Below are positions 47,226 to 55,105 of a DNA stretch of 64,000 nucleotides, piece after piece. The stretch covers positions 2,790,001 through 2,854,000 of the forward strand of contig NZ_VFOP01000001.1 in NCBI RefSeq assembly GCF_006716185.1. Reading direction: 5' to 3'. The position numbers and the translations under genes were made by a program. The notes under the pieces are model-generated. The model worked only from the letters and a program-made list of their open reading frames with translations, was not told where the DNA came from and made no database searches. Origin of the DNA: Ornithinicoccus hortensis (GTDB taxonomy: Bacteria; Actinomycetota; Actinomycetes; Actinomycetales; Dermatophilaceae). Position 1 is the first letter of the stretch, and each line of letters starts with the position of its first letter.

Positions 47226-48095
47226 TCAGAGTCGGACCGGCTCCCCCGGCAGGTACTCGGCGAACACCCACAGGTCCACGTCGCGGATCGCCAGCACGCC
47301 CAGGTACGGGAACTGGGAGTCCACCGCGGGCCACAGCGAGGCGGCACCGTCGGCGGACCACCGGAGGTAGCCCAGCGGCCTGAGCGCACCCAGGCTGTCG
47401 TGGACCTCGGTTTCCCTGTCGACCACGCTGATCCACCAGCCGCCCGCCCCGTCGCCCCGGGGCAACAGGCCCGGGGTCTCGATGAGGTGCTCGAGCAGCA
47501 GGCCGCTGCCCCGGCTGTTCCGCATCGGCCACGCGGTGGCGACCCGACCCTCGCCCTCGTCCCGGCCCACCGGGGTCCGGTCGAAGTGCACGGTGACCAC
47601 CGGGTCGATCGCGTCGATCTGTTCCTCGGTCACGCTCGGAGCTTCTCCCCGGCCGAGCAGCCGGGCGAACCAGCCCCGGGGATCTTCCGGGACGCTGATG
47701 GTCGGCACCTCCGCGGGAGCCTGCGGTGGCGGATCGGGCTCCGCGCCCACCAGCTCGCAGAACAGGGACACGCCCCGGGAGCGCCCGGCGAGGGCGGCCA
47801 CGTCGTCGGCACCGACCAGCGCCGGGAACCCGTGGACCCGCGCGGTCCCCTCGCCGGCCAGCAACAGGATCCCGAGGGTGTCGGCCGGTCCCCCGCCCTG
47901 GCGGGTCCGGTCCTGGGTGAGCCGCCAGGCGGCCTCCGAACCGTCCCCGACGCGCGGGCTCCGTCGCGCGACCTCGCGGAGCAGTCCCGCCACCGTGTCG
48001 TCCGCCGGGTGGTCCCAGACCGCATCCCCAGCGTCGCCGCCGGCGACGGACTCCGGGGCATAGAACTCGAGGTCGACCCCGACCGTCCGGACCAT
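47226..48095 (-). CDS. Protein of unknown function
   Basis: I do not recognise this 289-residue soluble protein. It contains two mixed alpha/beta halves around an acidic centre (ISVPEDPRGWFARLLGRGEA, EEQIDAIDPVVTVHFDRT) and ends in LGVLAIRDVDLWVFAEYLPG. ATG 48095 is preferred because GGGGAG lies upstream. The longer frame from 48110 lacks one. It is convergent with allB (4 bp apart) and lies downstream of the M4 protease gene on the same strand. Native GC. Confidence 0.58.
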   Translation of the reverse strand: MVRTVGVDLEFYAPESVAGGDAGDAVWDHPADDTVAGLLREVARRSPRVGDGSEAAWRLTQDRTRQGGGPADTLGILLLAGEGTARVHGFPALVGADDVAALAGRSRGVSLFCELVGAEPDPPPQAPAEVPTISVPEDPRGWFARLLGRGEAPSVTEEQIDAIDPVVTVHFDRTPVGRDEGEGRVATAWPMRNSRGSGLLLEHLIETPGLLPRGDGAGGWWISVVDRETEVHDSLGALRPLGYLRWSADGAASLWPAVDSQFPYLGVLAIRDVDLWVFAEYLPGEPVRL

Positions 48096-48153
48096 CACGT
48101 CACTCCCCACCTCGGTGCACCCCTGACCGGACCAGCGTATGCCGTGTCCCGGG

Positions 48154-49668
48154 TCAGCCGGGCTGCTCCAGCGTGCGTTCGAACAGTCCGCGCACGTCGT
48201 GCGGCAGGTGCGACTCGGTGACGGTCACGTCCAGGTCGACGGCGTCGCAGCACACCCGATAGGTGAACGCGTCCGGGTGGCCGCCCCGGGACGCCTCCCC
48301 GCCCGGCGCCTGCAGCGCGCGCAGCCGCTGGCCACCGAGCAGGTGGCGCCAGTCCCGGGTATCGGGCTCGGGCAGTTCGTCCAGGCGCACCTCGCGCTCC
48401 CGGACCAGGCCGGCGAACCCGCCGCTGCGACGCAGCAGCAGCTCGGCCCCGGCGGGCGCCGGCTCGGCTCCGCCCTCGGGCACCGGGTCCGTTGCCGGGC
48501 CGGGTGCCGGCTCCTCGGCACCTGCCACGTCCGACCCCTGCCCGGTCAGCACGCCGACCGCCTCCCACCCGTGCCGCACCGCCGCGACCTCGGCGGAGTC
48601 CGCGCCGTAACGGTCGGTGGCCGCGGTCACAGTCAGCTGGGCGAACGTGGCGAAGTCGCAGTCGGCCCGGATGTCCCCGGTCAGCGTGTCGTACCAGATC
48701 TGACCCGGCGCCTCCCAGGCGTTGCCGCCGAGCGCGACGGCGGTCTCGTAGAACGCCCGGTTGGGGATGCCCGAGTTGATGTGCACGCCGCCGTTGTCCT
48801 CCGCGGTCCGGACGTAGTCGTCCAGGTGGCCCGGCTGCGGGTCCTTGCCCAGCACGGGGTCGTCGTATGCCGTGCCCGGCGCCTTCATCGACCGCAGCGC
48901 CACGCCCTGCACCGCGTCGGTGAACAGGTCCGCCCCGATCAGCCAGTCCGCCTCCCGCGCGGACTGGCCGAGGGCACGCTGGCGCACCAGCGAACCGAAG
49001 ACGTCGGACACACTCTCGTTGAGGGCGCCCGGCTGGTCGCGGTACATCAGCCCGGCCGTGTGCTCGATGACGCCGTGGGCGAGCTCGTGGCCGATGACGT
49101 CCAGGCTGAGCGTGAACCGGTTGAAGATGCGGCCGTCCCCGTCGCCGAAGACCATCTGCACGCCGTCCCAGAAGGCGTTGTCGTAGTCCCGGTCGAAGTG
49201 CACCGTCGCCAGCAACGGCATCCCCCGGCCGTCGAGGGAGTCGCGCCCGAAGGCGTCGAAGAACAGCTGCCAGGTGTCCCCCAACCCGTCGTAGGCCTCG
49301 TCGGCCGCCGGGTCACCGGTGGGGTCCTCCGCCTCCCGCCGGACGGGGGTGCCGGGCAGCTCCCGGCCACCTCGGGCATCGGACACCACCCGCTGCGGCC
49401 CGGGCTCGCCCTGGCCGCCGGACTCGGGTGACTCCACCGCGCCCGACTCGGCCGCACCCGACTCCACCTCGCCCGAGGCCACCTCGCCCGAGGGGTCCGC
49501 CCACTGGCCCCACAGGTCCGGACGCTCCCGGGCGCGGCGCAGCGTGTCGTCCCCGTCCAGGGTGCGCCGCGCGGGGCCGGACAGGCCCGGGTCGGCATCG
49601 GCCGCCAACCGCTCCAGCAGGTAGGGCGGCACGAAGCCGTGGGTCCGGGACCTGGTCGGGTCGTTCAT
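48154..49668 (-). CDS. Protealysin-like M4 metalloprotease fused to an emfourin-like inhibitor domain
   Basis: The 504-residue protein has no signal peptide, so it is probably cytoplasmic like protealysin. A short propeptide with the PPY/PPL motif (FVPPYLLERL, 12-21) and a low-complexity Glu/Ser/Gly linker (about 60-90) come first. The M4 catalytic domain follows: HELAH (His194, Glu195, His198), Glu218 in ALNESVSDVF and His296 in DNGGVHINSG. After an acidic Pro/Ala linker (381-407), residues 408-500 (LLLRRSGGFAGLVREREVRL ... LPHDVRGLFERTL) resemble emfourin, the protealysin inhibitor normally encoded as a separate protein. All catalytic residues are present. Confidence 0.85.
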   Translation of the reverse strand: MNDPTRSRTHGFVPPYLLERLAADADPGLSGPARRTLDGDDTLRRARERPDLWGQWADPSGEVASGEVESGAAESGAVESPESGGQGEPGPQRVVSDARGGRELPGTPVRREAEDPTGDPAADEAYDGLGDTWQLFFDAFGRDSLDGRGMPLLATVHFDRDYDNAFWDGVQMVFGDGDGRIFNRFTLSLDVIGHELAHGVIEHTAGLMYRDQPGALNESVSDVFGSLVRQRALGQSAREADWLIGADLFTDAVQGVALRSMKAPGTAYDDPVLGKDPQPGHLDDYVRTAEDNGGVHINSGIPNRAFYETAVALGGNAWEAPGQIWYDTLTGDIRADCDFATFAQLTVTAATDRYGADSAEVAAVRHGWEAVGVLTGQGSDVAGAEEPAPGPATDPVPEGGAEPAPAGAELLLRRSGGFAGLVREREVRLDELPEPDTRDWRHLLGGQRLRALQAPGGEASRGGHPDAFTYRVCCDAVDLDVTVTESHLPHDVRGLFERTLEQPG

Positions 49669-49732
49669 CGCTGCTCCGTTCGCCGTGGTAGTCCCCAGTG
49701 TGGACCCCACCACCGACAAACGGCCGGGAAGG

Positions 49733-50167
49733 TCAGGGCACGGCGCCGTAGGTGCGCCCCACCCCGATCCGCAGCACCAGCCGCCGCTCCGCCACCTGGC
49801 TCGAGCGGTACTCCTCCCAGTCCGGGTGCTCCCCGGAGATCGCCCGGTAGTACCCGACCAGCTCGTCGACCACCTCGTCGTGGGGGTCACCCGCGACCTC
49901 GGTGAGCTCTGCGCGGCCCTCGGCCACGGCATACCCCCAGAAGTCGTCCGAGCTCACCTGGAGGGCCACCCACGGCTCGCGCCGGGCGTTGCGGGTCTTG
50001 GCCCGGTCCTGCGTCACCGAGACCCGGGCGGTGTCGGTCTCCGGGTCGTAGACGTAGAGCACGTTGGACAGCTGCGGCCGTCCGTTGCGTCGCAGGGTGA
50101 CCAGGACGCCCTTGTGGTGGGCGGCCAGGAAGTCCCGGTGCCCGGGCGCGATGCCGTCGCCGGACAC
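49733..50167 (-). CDS. PPOX-class F420-dependent oxidoreductase-like protein
   Basis: The 144-residue split-barrel protein belongs to the pyridoxamine-phosphate-oxidase-like superfamily. GVLVTLRRNGRPQLSNVLYV and RVSVTQDRAKTRNARREPWV are typical of the F420-binding actinobacterial branch. It probably reduces a small substrate with F420H2. It starts with GTG at 50167, two bases past the end of the hexapeptide-repeat gene, so the two are likely co-transcribed. Confidence 0.8.
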   Translation of the reverse strand: MSGDGIAPGHRDFLAAHHKGVLVTLRRNGRPQLSNVLYVYDPETDTARVSVTQDRAKTRNARREPWVALQVSSDDFWGYAVAEGRAELTEVAGDPHDEVVDELVGYYRAISGEHPDWEEYRSSQVAERRLVLRIGVGRTYGAVP

Positions 50168-50169
50168 GG

Positions 50170-50592
50170 TCAGGCCGCCGTGCTGATCTGTCGACCGGGC
50201 ACGCGGCGACCCGTCACGACCGCACCGGCGGCGATGGTCTCCTCGGCGTCGACCCGCGCGTGGTCCGCGATCCGGGCCCGGTCGCCGACCTTGGTCCGCA
50301 TCCCCAGCCGCACCCCGCGGCCGATCTGGGCGTCCCTGCCGACCCGGACACAGCTGCCCACCACGGCGTCCTCGCCGATCTGGGCACCCTGGTCGACCCA
50401 GGCCCCGGACCCGATGCGGGCGCCGCGGCGCACCACGGCCCCGGGGTCGACGTAGGCGGACTCGTGGACGAAGGCGGACGGGTCCACGCTGGCCCCGTCG
50501 GCGACGAACCCACCGCCGTGGACGTGCTTGTAGTAGCGAAGTGCCTTGCCCGGCACCTCTTCGATCTCGATGTAGTTCTTCTTCCTGCGCAC
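50170..50592 (-). CDS. Left-handed beta-helix (hexapeptide repeat) protein
   Basis: The 140-residue protein begins RKKNYIEIEEVPGKALRYYK and then consists of about fifteen hexapeptide repeats (VDPSAF, VHESAY, VDPGAV and so on up to ETIAAGAVVTG). They form an LpxA-like left-handed beta-helix. Without a clear acyltransferase insert, the activity is uncertain, and a structural or scaffolding role is possible. The GTG start has GGGAGGG eight bases upstream. Confidence 0.78.
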   Translation of the reverse strand: MRRKKNYIEIEEVPGKALRYYKHVHGGGFVADGASVDPSAFVHESAYVDPGAVVRRGARIGSGAWVDQGAQIGEDAVVGSCVRVGRDAQIGRGVRLGMRTKVGDRARIADHARVDAEETIAAGAVVTGRRVPGRQISTAA

Positions 50593-50768
50593 CGTGATCC
50601 CTCCCCTCGGGAACTGTCGTCGGGTGCCGGGAGTCACGGATCCCCGGCGTGTAGTGGAACGGTCGATCGGGGCCGGATGTTCCCGGCCGGTAACGACCGG
50701 CGGGAACCCCCGTGCCGCACACGGCGCCGCCCGCCCCAAGGAAGCGGGACGGGCGGCGACGGAGATGC

Positions 50769-51047
50769 TCAGGAGGTCGGGGACAGGGTGAAGCCCACGC
50801 CCTCCTCGGTCGGTGTCGCGTCGAGGGTCTGGCCGTCCAGCAGGGTGGCGGCGTCCTCGGCCAGGTAGACCTTGCCCTCCCCCGCGTCGACGACCACGTC
50901 GGTCGGCTCCGGCTCGGGCACGACGCTCACCGCCAGCTGGGTCTCGTCCCCGGCGACGGCCAGGCGCAGCCCGGCGGTGTCGGGGAGCTCGTCGCTGTCG
51001 GTCAGGCCCTTGACGACGGCCTGGGCGTTCTCGGTCACGGTCAGCAT
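50769..51047 (-). CDS. HesB/IscA-like protein without cysteines
   Basis: The 92-residue protein has the HesB/IscA fold pattern (LTVTENAQAVVKGLTDS, TAGLRLAVAGDE, DAGEGKVYLAEDAATLLDGQ, VGFTLSPTS). It lacks every cysteine, so it cannot carry an iron-sulphur cluster the way A-type carriers do. Actinobacteria often encode such relatives, whose role is unknown. Single gene with its own promoter region. Confidence 0.75.
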   Translation of the reverse strand: MLTVTENAQAVVKGLTDSDELPDTAGLRLAVAGDETQLAVSVVPEPEPTDVVVDAGEGKVYLAEDAATLLDGQTLDATPTEEGVGFTLSPTS

Positions 51048-51237
51048 GGAAGTACTCCTGTCTTCGGTGCGGCGCCGGCAGCGGACTGCCGGCGTGGACG
51101 CTTACGACCACCTCGCGGGGCAATGCGCACGCGCCTCGGACTCCTCCACCCTCGTCGACCGACCGGGGGGTGTGTCAAACGCGGCACCCGGAGGGGGTGG
51201 TGCCTCCCGCCGTCGCAGCGGCACAGAGAATGCCGGT

Positions 51238-52344
51238 ATGCCGACGACCGCCGAGTCCGCCCTGTTCCGCCCCTACCGCCTGCGCGGCGTGGAGTTCCCC
51301 AACCGGATCTGGGTCTCCCCGATGTGCCAGTACTCCTGCGACGACCGCAGCGGCGAGCCGCACGACTGGCACCTGGCCCACCTCGGCGGATTCGCCCGCG
51401 GCCGGGCCGGACTGGTCCTCACCGAGGCGACGGGCGTCAGCCCGGAGGGACGCATCTCGGCCCAGGACACCGGCATCTACACCGACGCGCAGGTCGCTGC
51501 CTGGCGCCGGATCGTCGACTTCGTCCACGGACAGGGCGTCCCCATCGGCATGCAGCTCTCCCACGCGGGGCGCAAGGCCTCGGCCTACCGGCCCTGGGAC
51601 GGCCGCCGCGAGACGGTGCCCGCCGACGAGGGCGGGTGGACCCCGGTCGCCCCGAGCCCCATCCCGCACGACGGCCGCGTGGTCCCCCGCGAGCTGAGCA
51701 CCCAGGAGGTCCGGGACGTCGCCGCGGACTTCGTGGTGGCCGCCCGGCGGGCGCGGGAGGCTGGCTTCGACGTGCTCGAGGTGCACAACGCCCACGGCTA
51801 CCTGCTGCACCAGTTCCTCTCCCCGCTGTCCAACGAGCGCACCGACGACTACGGCGGCTCCCCGGAGAACCGGGCCCGCCTGTTGCTGGAGATCGTGGCC
51901 GGCATCCGCGCGGAGGTCGGGCCGGACGTCCCCCTGTTCGTCCGGTTCTCCGCGACCGACCACGCCGAGGACGGCCTCACCCCCGAGGACGTCGCCGCCG
52001 TCGCCGGGTGGGCCCGGGACGCGGGCGCCGACCTGTTCGACATCTCCAGCGGTGGGCTCGTGCCGGCCACCTTCCACACCGGTCCCGGCTACCAGGTGCC
52101 GTATGCCGAGGAGATCGCCGCGCGGACCGGTGCGCCGGTGAGCGCGGTCGGGATGATCACCACCCCGCAGCAGGCCGAGGACATCGTGTCCTCCGGGCGG
52201 GTACAGGCGGTGATGATGGCCCGCGAGCTGATCCGGGACCCGCACTTCCCGCTGCGGGCGGCCCACGAGCTGGGCCAGGAGATCGCCTGGCCCCCGGCAT
52301 ACGACCGGGGCCGGTGGCCCCAGGAACCGGCGCGCGGGGCCTAG
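51238..52344 (+). CDS. Old yellow enzyme family NADH:flavin oxidoreductase (YqjM-like)
   Basis: The 368-residue FMN enzyme reduces activated C=C bonds. It has the YqjM-type features: WVSPMCQYSCDD with the redox-tuning Cys, GLVLTEATGVSPEGRIS, MQLSHAGRKAS with the active-site His, VLEVHNAHGYLLHQFLSPLS, and ERTDDYGGSPENR. The physiological substrate is unknown. A lysE-type gene begins 8 bp later, so the two may be one transcript. Confidence 0.9.
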   Translation: MPTTAESALFRPYRLRGVEFPNRIWVSPMCQYSCDDRSGEPHDWHLAHLGGFARGRAGLVLTEATGVSPEGRISAQDTGIYTDAQVAAWRRIVDFVHGQGVPIGMQLSHAGRKASAYRPWDGRRETVPADEGGWTPVAPSPIPHDGRVVPRELSTQEVRDVAADFVVAARRAREAGFDVLEVHNAHGYLLHQFLSPLSNERTDDYGGSPENRARLLLEIVAGIRAEVGPDVPLFVRFSATDHAEDGLTPEDVAAVAGWARDAGADLFDISSGGLVPATFHTGPGYQVPYAEEIAARTGAPVSAVGMITTPQQAEDIVSSGRVQAVMMARELIRDPHFPLRAAHELGQEIAWPPAYDRGRWPQEPARGA

Positions 52345-52351
52345 GTCTGCG

Positions 52352-52975
52352 ATGGATGCCGTCCTGCTCGGGCTGACGCTCGGCGCCGCCGCCGGGATCA
52401 GCCCGGGCCCGCTCCTGGTGCTGGTGATCACCTCCGCGCTGCGCGGCGGCTGGCCGGCGGGGGTCCTCGCGGCGTGCGCGCCGCTGCTCTCCGACCTCCT
52501 CGTGGTCTCCGGCACCCTGCTCCTGCTCAACCACCTGCCGGACCGCGCGATGGGCTGGCTCGCCCTGGCCGGTGCGGTCTTCGTCGCCTGGACCGGGGTC
52601 AGCACCATCCGCGAGGCCCGGGACGCCTCGTTGACGCCCGCCCCGGCTGCCCGGCGGACCGTGGCCCACCAGGCTCTGGGGCAGGCCGCGCTGGTCAACC
52701 TGCTGAGCCCGCACCCCTGGCTCACCTGGGCCACCGTGCTCGGCCCGTTGACCCTCTCGGCGTGGCGGGAGGCCCCCGTGGGCGGGGTCGCTCTCGTGGT
52801 CGGGTTCTACGTCGCGATCGTCGGGTCCAAGGCGCTGCTCGCGGTCCTGGTCGCCGGAGGCCGCCACCTGCTGAGCGACCGGGCCTACCGCCGGATCCTC
52901 GTAGTCGCCGGCGCGCTGTTGGTCCTGGCCGCAGTCGTGCTCGCGGTCGAGTTCTGGCCCGTGGCGTTCGGCTGA
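52352..52975 (+). CDS. LysE family translocator
   Basis: The 207-residue membrane protein has about six transmembrane segments and the LysE/RhtB start GAAAGISPGPLLVLVITSAL. SPHPWLTWATVLGP marks the central helix. It is a likely exporter of amino acids or derivatives. It follows the flavin oxidoreductase closely. Confidence 0.87.
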   Translation: MDAVLLGLTLGAAAGISPGPLLVLVITSALRGGWPAGVLAACAPLLSDLLVVSGTLLLLNHLPDRAMGWLALAGAVFVAWTGVSTIREARDASLTPAPAARRTVAHQALGQAALVNLLSPHPWLTWATVLGPLTLSAWREAPVGGVALVVGFYVAIVGSKALLAVLVAGGRHLLSDRAYRRILVVAGALLVLAAVVLAVEFWPVAFG

Positions 52976-53029
52976 CCCCCTTCCCAGCGGGTCGAGAGTC
53001 CGGCCTACTCCCCGCCGGCGGGCCCTCCG

Positions 53030-53620
53030 TCACCGACGCGTCAGCGCCGCCGCGACCCAGTCGGTGAACGCCTCGGTGGTCCACCCGGAATCCACCACCA
53101 GCGCCCGGTAGACCCCGGGGGCGGCCAACGCCCGCAACACCGCCTGCACCTGGTCCACCGGGCGAGACAGCGCCGGCTCCAGCGAGGCGACCATGGCGTC
53201 GAGGACCTGGTCGCGGCCGGCCAACTTGGCCCGCAGCAGCGTCCTCGTCTCGGGACTCTCGTCGCTGGCCCCCTCGAAGACCGTCGCCACGTCGAGCCCG
53301 GTGGCATACAGGTTGGTGAGCCAGGCGGCCGTCCCCCACACCCGTGCCGAGACGTCCGGGTCGGCCAACACCGCCTCGGCGCGCTCCCGGGCCCCGGCCT
53401 CCTCCAGCCAGATCTCGCAGATGCGGGACAGGATCTCCCGCTTGGTGCCATAGGCGGAATAGACGGTCCGGACGGCGACCCCGGCCGCCGCGGCGATCGA
53501 CTCGATGCTCGCGCTGCCGTATCCCTGGGCCGCAAAGACCTCGCGCGCGGCCCGCGCGATCCGGTCCCGCGTCTGGGCCGCCTGCTCCTGGCGGTAGGTG
53601 CTCTTGACAGGTGCTGCCAT
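53030..53620 (-). CDS. TetR family transcriptional regulator
   Basis: The 196-residue regulator has the TetR helix-turn-helix at about 13-60 (RIARAAREVFAAQGYGSASI, AAAAGVAVRTVYSAYGTK). A C-terminal ligand domain follows. Its start overlaps the beginning of a truncated SnoaL-like gene on the other strand by 10 bp, so whatever it once regulated divergently may be damaged. Target and ligand unknown. Confidence 0.87.
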   Translation of the reverse strand: MAAPVKSTYRQEQAAQTRDRIARAAREVFAAQGYGSASIESIAAAAGVAVRTVYSAYGTKREILSRICEIWLEEAGARERAEAVLADPDVSARVWGTAAWLTNLYATGLDVATVFEGASDESPETRTLLRAKLAGRDQVLDAMVASLEPALSRPVDQVQAVLRALAAPGVYRALVVDSGWTTEAFTDWVAAALTRR

Positions 53621-53871
53621 ACAGGAACTTCCCCGACGCAGAGTTCACCATCGAGGACTGGGTACAGGACGGGCCGACAGTCTGGGCCCGGGTGCGTGGC
53701 CGGGCCACCGCGTCCGGACCCTTCTTCGGGCCCCCCAGCAACCGGCCCGTGGACTTCACGGTCGTGGATATCGCCCGTGTCGTCGACGGCCGGATCGTCG
53801 AGCACTGGGGCGTGCCGGACCGGTTCGCCCTCCTGGCGCAGACTGGTGTCCTGGACCGGCTGGCGCCCTGA
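53611..53871 (+). pseudogene. N-terminally truncated SnoaL-like domain
   Basis: The frame encodes only the second half of a SnoaL/NTF2-like fold: FPDAEFTIEDWVQDG, VWARVRGRATASGPFFGPP, VDIARVVDGRIVEHWGVPD. Family members have about 45 more residues before this. The available start (GTG 53611) lies within the TetR gene on the opposite strand, and no ribosome site is seen. It looks like a remnant left when the TetR gene joined this locus. A functional short protein cannot be excluded. Confidence 0.6.
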
Positions 53872-53904
53872 CCCCGGCGGCGACTCCCGACATACGCTGG
53901 ACCC

Positions 53905-54858
53905 GTGCCGGAGGACTTCCTGATCGCCCGCAACCCGGAGGAGGGCACGTCCCTGCCCTACCTGCTCCGCATCCCCTTGGGCCCGGAGGGCATCGTGCTC
54001 AAGGCCCGCGAGACGTGGCCGCGGACGGCCAAGGTCTACTGTCACCGCGCCGTCGGCTGGCCGCGCGACCCCGAGATCCTGGAGCGGGTCCCGGTCCGCT
54101 CCTGCGTGCGCCGCGGTGCCGCCATCGACCTGGTGCTGGGGCGGGGGCGGGAGAACCGGTCCCAGTTCGTGCTGACCCGGGTCCGAGGCGGTCGGGAGGC
54201 GATCTTCTGGCAGACCGCCCGCACCACCAGGCAGGCCCGCCCGGCCGTGACCCTGCCCACCGCCCGCGCGGCGGGCGTGACCGACCTCCCGATCATCGTG
54301 GACTCGCACGAGCGCTATGCCTGGAAGTTCACCCACCAGCAGGCCACCACCACGGTGCGGGGCCTGTCCGCCGGCGACTACGCGGTGGAACTCCACGGCC
54401 GGGTCGTCGCCTCGGTCGAGCGCAAGAGCCTGACCGACCTGGTGTCCACCCTGACCGGCGGGCGGATGCGCTACCTCCTGGCGGCCCTGGCGGACCTCCC
54501 GCGGGCCGCGGTGGTGGTCGAGGACCGCTACTCCCAGGTCTTCCAGCTGGAGCGGGTGCGTCCGGCACTGGTCGCCGACGGGCTGGCCGAGTGTCACGCC
54601 CGCTTCCCCCAGGTGCCGATCATGTTCTGCGAGACACGGGCGCTGGCCCAGGAGTGGACCTACCGGTTCCTGGCCGCGTCGCTGCGCGAGGCGGCCGAGG
54701 AGCAGGGCGGGGACGCCCGGGTCGCCGACCTCCCCGCCGCGACCCCGGCGCCGCCGGCCCGGATCCGCGCGTGGGCCCGCGCCCAGGGTCTGGAGGTCTC
54801 GGACCGCGGGCGGATCCCGGCGGACGTGGTGGCCGCGTTCGACCGCCGCAACGACTGA
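53905..54858 (+). CDS. ERCC4-type nuclease with C-terminal Lsr2-like DNA-binding tail
   Basis: The 317-residue protein has an N-terminal region of unknown fold (1-125). An ERCC4-type nuclease domain (about 128-255) follows, with Asp133 in VDSHERYAW and the ERK motif at 172-174 (VERKSLTDLV). Residues 283-313 (PARIRAWARAQGLEVSDRGR, then IPADVVAAF) match the DNA-binding C-terminus of Lsr2, including the RGR that inserts into AT-rich minor grooves. It probably cuts branched or AT-rich DNA. Leaderless expression is likely: a -10-like TACGCT near 53893 lies shortly before the GTG and there is no ribosome site. Confidence 0.78.
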   Translation: MPEDFLIARNPEEGTSLPYLLRIPLGPEGIVLKARETWPRTAKVYCHRAVGWPRDPEILERVPVRSCVRRGAAIDLVLGRGRENRSQFVLTRVRGGREAIFWQTARTTRQARPAVTLPTARAAGVTDLPIIVDSHERYAWKFTHQQATTTVRGLSAGDYAVELHGRVVASVERKSLTDLVSTLTGGRMRYLLAALADLPRAAVVVEDRYSQVFQLERVRPALVADGLAECHARFPQVPIMFCETRALAQEWTYRFLAASLREAAEEQGGDARVADLPAATPAPPARIRAWARAQGLEVSDRGRIPADVVAAFDRRND

Positions 54859-54929
54859 CGACCCTCGTCCCGACCCGCCTCCCCGGGGACCGGGCGGAGG
54901 GCACGCCGGAGAGCGTGTACCCTGGCTCC

Positions 54930-54992
54930 ATGCTCATCGCGCGTTCGTATTGGTTCTTTGTGTCGGCTCCGGCCGGCGCGACGAACGACTGA
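54930..54992 (+). CDS. Aromatic-codon leader peptide of the DAHP synthase attenuator
   Basis: This 20-codon frame encodes MLIARSYWFFVSAPAGATND, with Tyr-Trp-Phe-Phe codons in a row at 54948-54959. It lies upstream of the first enzyme of aromatic amino-acid synthesis and is followed by alternative hairpins. The -10-like TACCCT (54918-54923) ends 6 bp before the ATG, so the leader is probably translated from a leaderless end. It would sense shortage of any of the three aromatic aminoacyl-tRNAs. Confidence 0.75.
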   Translation: MLIARSYWFFVSAPAGATND

Positions 54993-55038
54993 CGCGCACC
55001 CGGAGCCGACACGGGCGTGGACCATCTGGTCCGCGCCC
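54962..55038 (+). promoter_or_regulatory. Attenuator hairpins upstream of DAHP synthase
   Basis: Segment GTCGGCTCCGG (54962-54972, inside the leader frame) pairs perfectly with CCGGAGCCGAC (55000-55010). Next comes a terminator-like stem GGGCGTGGACC (55013-55023) with GGTCCGCGCCC (55028-55038), 11 bp with one G-T pair and loop ATCT, followed by a poor T tract. Segment CCCGGAGC (54999-55006) can instead pair with GCTCCGGG (55060-55067). A ribosome stalled at the aromatic codons would cover the first segment and change the folding. The exact antiterminator is inferred. Confidence 0.6.
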
Positions 55039-55105
55039 TCCGCTATTTCTCAGGCGGACGCTCCGGGACGAAGGGGTGCCGCCACCGCACCAGGAGGACA
55101 CCCCG

